This document shows, piece by piece, positions 57,391 to 64,000 of a stretch of 64,000 nt of DNA. The translations under genes were made by a program, and so were the position numbers. Each line of letters starts with the position of its first letter. Positions within the stretch are counted from its first letter, which is position 1. Under the pieces are notes generated by a model, which worked only from the letters and a program-made list of their open reading frames with translations, did not search any database and was not told the origin of the DNA. Origin of the DNA: Xanthomonas melonis (GTDB lineage: Bacteria; Pseudomonadota; Gammaproteobacteria; Xanthomonadales; Xanthomonadaceae); the NCBI RefSeq assembly GCF_020783655.1, contig NZ_JAJGQH010000005.1:186001-250000 (forward strand), read 5' to 3'.

Positions 57391-59244
57391 ATGCCGTCCG
57401 ACCCTGCCCCCGTGTCCCAGCCCCCTTCCGTCATCGACGACGCCAGCCGCGTGGCCGTCCTGCGTGGCCTGTGCCTGCTGGATTCGCCGCCGGATCCGGT
57501 GTTCGACACCATTGCCGCGCTGGCAGCGCGCAGCCTGGGGGCCGACATCGCGCTGGTCTCGCTGGTGGACGCGCACCGCCAGTGGTTCAAGGCACGCCTT
57601 GGCATGGAAACTCCCGAAACGCCGCGCGACCAGGCGTTCTGCGCGCATGCCATCGCGTCGGACGAAACTATGGTGGTGCTGGATGCGCGGTTGGACCCGC
57701 GCTTCAGCGACAATCCGCTGGTGCTGGGGCCACCGTTCATCCGCTTCTACGCAGGCGCGCCGTTGACGCTGCGCGACGGCCACCGCATCGGCACCTTATG
57801 CGTGATCGGCACCACGCCCCGCACCGCGCTGGACGCCGACGCGCTCGATCATCTGCAGGGGCTGCGCGATCTGGCAGTGCTGCGGGTGGAGAACCTGCGC
57901 AGCACCACCTATCGCGATGGCGCCACCGGCCTGCCCAACCGCTCGCGCTTCGGCGAGGATCTGGATGTCTGGCTGGCGCAGCGCGAAACCGCGCCGGCCA
58001 CCACCGCGGTGGCGATCGATATCTGCGGCAGCGATTACTTTCGCGACATGGTCAAGGCGCTCGGCTGGGATTATGCCGACGGCTACGTGGCGCTGGCGCA
58101 GCGCCGGCTGGCCGCCTACCTGCCGGGCGACACCCTGCTGTACCGGCTGGATCCGACCACCTTCGGCTTTCTCACCCAGGCCGAGAACCAGCGGCTGGCA
58201 AGCCTGTGCACCCGGCTGTCGAAGGCCTTCGCCGAACCGCTCGATCATCAGGGCATTCCGCATACCGCAGTGGCCTCGATCGGCGCGGTGGCCTTGCACA
58301 GCAGTTATGGTGCGGCCGACACCATCCGCTCGCTGACCACCGCCGTGGACGTGTCGCGCGAGCGCGGGCTGGCGTGGAGCCGGTACGAACGCAAGCACGA
58401 CGTGGCCCAGCGCTCGACCTTCCGCCTGCTTGCCGCCCTGCCCGCGGCGCTGGACAGCGCCAGTCAGCTCCGCCTGCATTACCAACCGCGTGTGGACCTG
58501 CACGACCACCGCTGCGTGGCGGTCGAGGCGCTGCTGCGCTGGCAACACCCGATGATCGGCCCGGTGCTGCCCTCGGACTTCGTGCCGATGGCCGAGAAGA
58601 CCGCATTGATCAACCGCATCACCGCCTGGGTGATCGATAACGGCATCGCCCAGGCCGCGCGCTGGCAGCGGCAGGGCCTGGACTTCAATCTGGCCTTGAA
58701 CGTATCGGCCGCCGACCTGGACCGCCCCGGCTTTGCGGCGTTGCTGCGACGCGGGCTGGAACGCCACAGACTGGATCCGCGCCGGCTGGAGATCGAATTC
58801 ACCGAGAGCGCGATGATCCGCCATCCCGAACATCTGGCCGAACAACTGGCCGCGGTGGCCGCGCTGGGCGTGCACATCGCCATCGACGACTTCGGCACCG
58901 GCTACAGCAACTTCAGCTACCTCAAGCAACTGCCGGCCCGCTCGTTGAAGATCGATCAATCCTTCATTCGCTCGCTGCCGGACAACCGCACCGACCGCAC
59001 CCTGGTGCCGGCGATGATCCAGCTCGGCCACAGCCTGGGCCAGCGCGTGGTGGCCGAAGGCATCGAATCGGCCGAGGCCTATGCGCAGCTGCAAGCCTGG
59101 GGATGCGACGAGGGCCAGGGCTACTGGATCGCCAAGCCGATGCCTGCCGCCGCGCTGGAAGCCTGGTTGCAGACGCCCTGGCACCAGCCGTACGCCGCGC
59201 CGGTCGATCTGCTGGCCGCAGACATGGCCGCCGCGCGCGTCTGA
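57391..59244 (+). CDS. GAF-GGDEF(degenerate)-EAL protein, probable c-di-GMP phosphodiesterase
   Basis: 617 residues: GAF domain (about 24-165), a GGDEF fold whose active loop reads YRLDPTTFGF (251-260) instead of GGDEF and so should not make c-di-GMP, and an intact EAL domain with EALLRW (379-384), NVSA, EFTES, DDFGTGYS (499-506), KIDQSFI and AEGIES. The key EAL metal-binding residues are present, so hydrolysis of c-di-GMP is expected. No membrane helix: cytosolic. Its GAF ligand is unknown. Confidence 0.92.
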   Translation: MPSDPAPVSQPPSVIDDASRVAVLRGLCLLDSPPDPVFDTIAALAARSLGADIALVSLVDAHRQWFKARLGMETPETPRDQAFCAHAIASDETMVVLDARLDPRFSDNPLVLGPPFIRFYAGAPLTLRDGHRIGTLCVIGTTPRTALDADALDHLQGLRDLAVLRVENLRSTTYRDGATGLPNRSRFGEDLDVWLAQRETAPATTAVAIDICGSDYFRDMVKALGWDYADGYVALAQRRLAAYLPGDTLLYRLDPTTFGFLTQAENQRLASLCTRLSKAFAEPLDHQGIPHTAVASIGAVALHSSYGAADTIRSLTTAVDVSRERGLAWSRYERKHDVAQRSTFRLLAALPAALDSASQLRLHYQPRVDLHDHRCVAVEALLRWQHPMIGPVLPSDFVPMAEKTALINRITAWVIDNGIAQAARWQRQGLDFNLALNVSAADLDRPGFAALLRRGLERHRLDPRRLEIEFTESAMIRHPEHLAEQLAAVAALGVHIAIDDFGTGYSNFSYLKQLPARSLKIDQSFIRSLPDNRTDRTLVPAMIQLGHSLGQRVVAEGIESAEAYAQLQAWGCDEGQGYWIAKPMPAAALEAWLQTPWHQPYAAPVDLLAADMAAARV

Positions 59245-59383
59245 GATCGTCGACCGATGGACGGCACTGCCGTCGGTGTGGATTTGGCATTCTTTACGCG
59301 CCCGGGAATGCGAGCAGAGGTTTTCCGCGAGCTGGCACTGCCCGCTCGTCCGATGCCGGCGTCACCTGGAGGCGCTGAACGCA

Positions 59384-59415
59384 ATGCGGCGCGACACCCA
59401 GGTGCCGCGCCGCAT
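59384..59415. terminator. Long perfect inverted repeat between convergent genes
   Basis: ATGCGGCGCG (59384-59393) and CGCGCCGCAT (59406-59415) form a ten-base-pair stem with a 12-base loop midway between the convergent EAL and symporter genes. Likely a bidirectional terminator, although it lacks a T-run. Confidence 0.55.
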
Positions 59416-59476
59416 GATGATCGCTGCCGGAGCGACTGACATGCCTTGCGTCAGCCACTCCCGATATCTGCCTGGC

Positions 59477-61039
59477 TTACCAGAACACCGTGTACAGCAC
59501 GATCAGGATCGCGATCACCCCGGCGGCGCCGACCTTGAAGCCCAGCGTGGTGCCATAGGCCACATCGTCGGTGCGGATCAGATCGCGCGCCTGCGTGGCC
59601 GGAGTCAGCAGCGAGACCACCACCGCCAGCACCAGTGCGGCCAGGAACACCACGCCGATGCGGTCCATGAACGGCAGTTCCGGCCAGGCGAACTTCAGCG
59701 CGAACGACAACACCACCGAGCCGATCGCCGCCGTCAACGCACCGGCTTCGTTGGCGCGCTTCCAGAACAGGCCCAGCATGAAGATCACCACCACGCCTGG
59801 AGTGAAGAAACCGGTGAATTCCTGGATGAACTGGAAGCCCTGGTCGAAGTTGCCCAGCAGCGGGCGTGCGGTCAGGATGCCGATCAGTACCGACAGTGCG
59901 GCCACGATGCGGCCCACGCGCACCAGCGTCTTCTGCTCGGTGTGCGGGCGGAACTTGGCGTAGAAATCCAGGGTGAAGATGGTCGCCACCGAATTGATCT
60001 TGGAGGCCAGCGAGGCCACGATCGCCGCCACCAGCGCGGCGAACACCAGGCCCAGGATGCCGGTGGGCAGCAACTGCATCATGGTCGGATAGGCCTGATC
60101 GGGCTTGGCCAGATCCGGCGCCAGCACCACTGCGGCAATGCCGGGCACCACGATCACCAGCGGCATCAGCAGCTTCAGGAACGCGGCGAACACCATGCCC
60201 TTCTGCGCCTCGCCGATGTTCTTTGCCGCCAGCGCGCGCTGGATGATGTACTGGTTGAAGCCCCAGTAGCTGATGTTCATGATCCACAGCCCACCCAGCA
60301 GCACGCTCAGGCCCGGCAGATCCTTGTAGAACGGGTTGTCCTTGCTCAGGATCATGTGGAAGTGCTCGGGATGCGCAGTCCACAGATGCTGGAAGCCGGC
60401 CAGCACGCCGGCACCGTCGCCGATGCGCGACAGCGTCAGCCCGGCCACCAGCAGCCCGCCCAGCACCAGCAGCGTGACCTGCACGATGTCGGTCAGCGCC
60501 ACCGCCTTCAGCCCACCGTACAGCTGATAGACCAGCGCGAACACGCCGATCAGTGCCAGCGCCAGGGTCTGATCCATGCCGGTGACCTGGCTGACCGCGA
60601 TCGATCCCAGCCACAGGATCGAGGTGAGATTGACGAACACGTACAGCAGCAGCCAGAACACCGCCATCAGCGTGCGGATCCACTTGCCGTAGCGCTGTTC
60701 CAGGAACTGCGGCATGGTGTAGATGCCGTTGCGCAGGAAGATCGGCAGGAAGAACTTGCCGACGATCAGCAGCGTCAGCGCCGCCATCCATTCGTAGGAG
60801 GCGATCGCCAGCCCGATCGCATAACCGGAGCCGGCCATGCCGATGATCTGCTCGGCGGAAATGTTCGCGGCAATCAGCGAGGCGCCGATTGCCCACCACG
60901 GCAACGACTTGCTGGCCAGGAAGTAATCCTCGGCGCTCTTGCTGTGGCCGGCCTTCTCGCGCGAAACCAATTGCGCGAGCACGAAGATGCCGGTCAGATA
61001 GACCAGCACGATCACGATATCCAACGTCGCCAAACCCAC
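59477..61039 (-). CDS. Sodium/solute symporter (SSS/SGLT family)
   Basis: 520 residues, about 14 membrane helices: DYFLASKSLPWWAIGASLIAANISAEQIIGMAG, GIYTMPQFLEQRYG and YWGFNQYIIQRALAAKNIGEAQKG are typical of the sugar-transporting SGLT branch (vSGLT-like). The start is set at GTG 61039 because AGGAG lies 6 bases upstream; ATG 61075 is possible. Beside the GH3 beta-glucosidase, uptake of the released sugar is plausible. Confidence 0.9.
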   Translation of the reverse strand: MGLATLDIVIVLVYLTGIFVLAQLVSREKAGHSKSAEDYFLASKSLPWWAIGASLIAANISAEQIIGMAGSGYAIGLAIASYEWMAALTLLIVGKFFLPIFLRNGIYTMPQFLEQRYGKWIRTLMAVFWLLLYVFVNLTSILWLGSIAVSQVTGMDQTLALALIGVFALVYQLYGGLKAVALTDIVQVTLLVLGGLLVAGLTLSRIGDGAGVLAGFQHLWTAHPEHFHMILSKDNPFYKDLPGLSVLLGGLWIMNISYWGFNQYIIQRALAAKNIGEAQKGMVFAAFLKLLMPLVIVVPGIAAVVLAPDLAKPDQAYPTMMQLLPTGILGLVFAALVAAIVASLASKINSVATIFTLDFYAKFRPHTEQKTLVRVGRIVAALSVLIGILTARPLLGNFDQGFQFIQEFTGFFTPGVVVIFMLGLFWKRANEAGALTAAIGSVVLSFALKFAWPELPFMDRIGVVFLAALVLAVVVSLLTPATQARDLIRTDDVAYGTTLGFKVGAAGVIAILIVLYTVFW

Positions 61040-61303
61040 TGCACTCTCCTGTCTGGCTTTGGGGAAGAGCGCCAACGATCAGGCAGGACTGCCCACTGCC
61101 GCCGCTGCGCACCCCGTGCACGACGGCAGCGCGGCGAACCGCGGCTGCTGGCCATCCCGGCCGATCGAAGACGCCGCCCCCGCGGCGGCTGATGACACCA
61201 CCGCGATCGGTGGCCGCTGTTGTGACGCGCCGCCGATGGCGGCGACACGCCCTGTTTCATTGCATCGACGCACCACCCGCAGGCATACCTGCGGGCCTGC
61301 GAT

Positions 61304-63970
61304 TCACTTTACCGGGCAATCCACGGTGACTTCGGCTTCGTTGAGCGCGCCCAGCGCGACCTTCGATACCGCGATCTCCAGCGCAGCGCCGCTTTCGATG
61401 CTGGCCACCTGGGTCAGCTTGGTCACATCGGCACCGGCCACCGCAAAACACTTGAGCGGAATGCCGACCACTTTCCACTGGCCTTGCGGCAGCGCGGCCA
61501 GGGTCTTCTGCGCATCCACCCGGCCGCCGCACTTGTCGCCGCAGCCCACGCCCAACCACACCGGCGCCGTCACTGCGCTGTCGCGGCGCAGGGTCAGCTG
61601 CAGCTGCACATCGCCATTGCTTTCGCGCGAGACGTCCACCGGCTTGCCGGACACCAGCAGTACGCTTGCAGGTTTGGCACCGGACCACACCAGGCGCCGC
61701 GCATCTTCCTGCGCCTTGTGATCGACCGCGCTCATCTTCAGGCTGCCGTCTGACAGGCCCACCGGCAGCGTGGTCGCCGGCATGTTGGCCTGGCCGGCGT
61801 TGGACAGCTGCATGGCGATGCCCAGCGCGGGCTTGCCGCGCACGAAGTACACCCCGCCCACCGACTGCTCACCGGAAACACCGGATTCTTCCGGAAGCGC
61901 GGCCAGATCGCCCTTGTCGGCGTAGGTCAGGCCGTAGCCGAACTTGAACTGCGGGTCGTAATCCTTCTGCCCCACGTTGTTGGCGAACTGCACCGCGGTC
62001 TTGGGCCAGGAGAAACTCAGCTTGCCCTTGAAGTCGTTCTGCACGCCGCCGTCGGCCTTGCGCAGCAGCACATCGGCGATGCCCTCGCCCTCGGAACCGG
62101 GCAACCAGGCGGCCACGAACGCATCGGCGGCGTTGATGTACTGGTTGGTCCACAGCGGACGCCCGCTCAGGAACACCGCCACCACCGGAATGCCCTCGGC
62201 CTTGAGCTTCTTGATCAGGGTCAGCTCGCTGTCGTCGCCCGGCTTGTACAGCAGGGTGGCGATGTCGCCCTGGAACTCGGCATACGGGTTCTCGCCGAAC
62301 ACCACCACCGCCACGTCGGGCTTGGTCTTGTAGGCGCCATCCACGGCCAGCTCGGCGCTACCGCCGGCAGCCTTGATCTGCTTGTCCAGGCCTTCCCAGA
62401 TGGTGTTGCCGTTCGGATAGTCGCTGCGCTTGGTGCCGGTGCCCTGCCAGTTCAGCGTCCAGCCGCCGGACTGCTTGCCCATGTCGTTGGCGCCATCGCC
62501 CAGCACCAGCACGCGCTTTTTCGGATCCAGCGGCAGGATGCCGGCCTGGTTCTTCAGCAGCACCAGCGACTCGCGCACCGCCTGGCGGGCGATGGCGCGA
62601 TGCTCGGGCGCGCCCAGCAATTCGTACTTGCCGCCGAGCGGGCGCTTGGACGGCTTGCCGGCCTCGAACAGGCCCAGACGCATCTTGACGCGCAGGATGC
62701 GGCGCACCGCATCGTCCAGACGCTCCATGCTGATCTGGCCGGACTTCACCGCTGCCAGTTCGGTTTCGTAGATGCCCTTCCAGCTGTCGGCGGCCATCGC
62801 CATGTCCACGCCGGCAATGAACGAGGCCGGGCAGTTGTCGTTGCTGCAGCCCTTGACCTGGCCATGACCGTTCCAGTCGCCGACCACGAAGCCGCCGAAG
62901 TTCATGCGGCCCTTGAGCACGTCGGTCAGCATGACCTTGTGGCCGTGCATCTTCTCGCCGTTGAAGCTGTTGAAGGACGCCATGACGCTCTGCGCACCGG
63001 CGGCAATGGCCGGCGGGTAGCCTGCGGCGTGGATGTCGCGCATGGTGGCTTCGGACACCTTGGTGTCGCCCTGGTCCTTGCCGTCGGTGGTGCCGCCGTC
63101 GCCGACGAAGTGCTTCACCGACGAGATCACATGGCTGCCGTCCAGGAACTGCGGCGTGCCCGGCGTGCCCTGCACGCCTTCGACCATCTTGCCGGCGAAG
63201 CTCGCCACCACGTCCGGCGATTCGGAATAGCCTTCATAGCTGCGGCCCCAGCGATCGTCCTGCGGCACCGCAACGGTGGGCGCGAAGGTCCATTCCATGC
63301 CGGTGACGCGGGTTTCGGCAGCGGTGACCTCGCCGATCTTCTTGATCAGCTCCGGATTGCGCGTGGCGCCCAGGCCGATGTTGTGCGGGAACAGCGTGGC
63401 GCCGACGATATTGCTCTGGCCGTGCACCGCATCGATGCCGAAGATGATCGGGATCGCGTTGCCGCCCTTGGAGGTATCCATCGAGGCTTCGTAGAAGGCG
63501 TCGGCCAGCTTCAGCCACTCGGCCGGGCTGGCGTTGTACTTGCCACCCGGGTCGGAATTGCCACCGGCCAGCACCGAGCCGATGCGGTACTTGCGCACAT
63601 CGTCCGGGGTCATGCTGGCGATGTCGCCCTGCACGGTCTGGGCGACCTTCTCCTCCACGCTCATCTTGGCCATCACGTCGCTGATGCGCTGCTCCAGCGC
63701 CGCATCCTGCGCGAACGGCCACTTCGGCGATGGCCACTGATCCGGATGGATGGCGGTGGAGGCTTCAGTGGGCGTAGCCGCCGGCGCTGTCTTGCTCGCC
63801 TCGGCAGCGGTGTCCTTGCCCTGGCAGGCGGCCAGCATCAGCACCGCAGCGGCGGTGGCCAGAGAGAGGGCGCGGCGCGCGACGGGCGCGGCGGTACGAC
63901 GAAGCAGCTTGTCCAAGATCCAGGTCTCCAGGTGGTTCTCCCCACGGCGATGCGTGACGCCGCAGGCCAT
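61304..63970 (-). CDS. GH3 exo-beta-glucosidase, outer-membrane or periplasmic lipoprotein
   Basis: 888 residues as listed. The lipobox LAAC (Cys49) marks a lipoprotein. The GH3 domain has VHGQSNIVGATLFPHNIGLGAT, KHFVGDGGTTDGKDQGDT, and nucleophile Asp in FVVGDWNGHGQ (about 365); then the GH3 C-terminal domain (ESLVLLKNQAGILPLDPKKRVLVLG, VAVFLSGRPLWTNQY) and an extra C-terminal beta-sandwich-like region. Similar to marine and xanthomonad exo-1,3/1,4-glucanases. The true start may be TTG 63916 (DKLLRRTAAP), which follows TGGAG and shortens the signal region. Confidence 0.92.
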   Translation of the reverse strand: MACGVTHRRGENHLETWILDKLLRRTAAPVARRALSLATAAAVLMLAACQGKDTAAEASKTAPAATPTEASTAIHPDQWPSPKWPFAQDAALEQRISDVMAKMSVEEKVAQTVQGDIASMTPDDVRKYRIGSVLAGGNSDPGGKYNASPAEWLKLADAFYEASMDTSKGGNAIPIIFGIDAVHGQSNIVGATLFPHNIGLGATRNPELIKKIGEVTAAETRVTGMEWTFAPTVAVPQDDRWGRSYEGYSESPDVVASFAGKMVEGVQGTPGTPQFLDGSHVISSVKHFVGDGGTTDGKDQGDTKVSEATMRDIHAAGYPPAIAAGAQSVMASFNSFNGEKMHGHKVMLTDVLKGRMNFGGFVVGDWNGHGQVKGCSNDNCPASFIAGVDMAMAADSWKGIYETELAAVKSGQISMERLDDAVRRILRVKMRLGLFEAGKPSKRPLGGKYELLGAPEHRAIARQAVRESLVLLKNQAGILPLDPKKRVLVLGDGANDMGKQSGGWTLNWQGTGTKRSDYPNGNTIWEGLDKQIKAAGGSAELAVDGAYKTKPDVAVVVFGENPYAEFQGDIATLLYKPGDDSELTLIKKLKAEGIPVVAVFLSGRPLWTNQYINAADAFVAAWLPGSEGEGIADVLLRKADGGVQNDFKGKLSFSWPKTAVQFANNVGQKDYDPQFKFGYGLTYADKGDLAALPEESGVSGEQSVGGVYFVRGKPALGIAMQLSNAGQANMPATTLPVGLSDGSLKMSAVDHKAQEDARRLVWSGAKPASVLLVSGKPVDVSRESNGDVQLQLTLRRDSAVTAPVWLGVGCGDKCGGRVDAQKTLAALPQGQWKVVGIPLKCFAVAGADVTKLTQVASIESGAALEIAVSKVALGALNEAEVTVDCPVK

Positions 63971-64000
63971 TAGGCGGCGTACGCTTGCGTGATTCCCCTA

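Overview
The window is GC-rich, densely coded gammaproteobacterial chromosome, most likely Xanthomonas. The clues are a thrABC operon with its own threonine leader peptide, a two-partner-secretion filamentous haemagglutinin locus with a SymE gene, a poly-N-acetylglucosamine (pga/hms-type) operon, a RegB/RegA redox pair, and plant-polymer glycosidases (GH5, GH3). The genus is inferred from protein style and gene content, not from a database search.

Layout. 1-9,670 is core genome: the end of a Crp/Fnr regulator, an L,D-transpeptidase-like protein, the minus-strand threonine operon thrA-thrB-thrC with an attenuator-type leader, an EthD-like gene, a TspO/MBR protein, and an alpha/beta hydrolase-OsmC fusion interrupted by an in-frame amber codon. 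9,700-34,430 is a contact-dependent inhibition / haemagglutinin locus read on the minus strand. It runs fhaC (transporter), a 4.8-thousand-residue fhaB ending in a nuclease toxin, a small immunity gene, a plus-strand symE with a structured leader, a displaced fhaB 3' cassette with a different toxin end and immunity gene, and a second decayed fhaB fragment. A nearly identical 1.23-kb direct repeat, in the same reading frame, links fhaB to the displaced cassette, so one crossover would exchange the toxin.

34,987-40,663 is pgaABCD (surface PNAG-type polysaccharide). A perfect Crp/Clp-type palindrome lies between it and the divergent fhaCB operon, so both adhesion systems could share one regulator. 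40,664-43,060 is an AT-richer insert beside tRNA-Arg(CCU), carrying a two-gene AAA ATPase plus unknown-partner operon that looks like a mobile defence or toxin module. 43,273-55,789 is housekeeping: aldehyde dehydrogenase, a run of overlapping genes (DUF4190-like, methyltransferase, pyrD, murB, EamA transporter), an Asp/Glu racemase, an MFS symporter, a cupin remnant, PAP2 phosphatase, ispG and regB/regA. 55,976-63,970 holds a GH5 glycosidase, a GAF-GGDEF(degenerate)-EAL phosphodiesterase, a sodium/solute symporter and a GH3 exo-glucosidase, a set suited to plant-glucan or mannan scavenging and c-di-GMP control.

Theme: much of the window concerns attachment and competition on surfaces (FHA/CDI, PNAG, c-di-GMP, Clp site). 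The most notable features are the recombination-ready toxin cassette arrangement, the threonine attenuator, and the unidentified ATPase pair.
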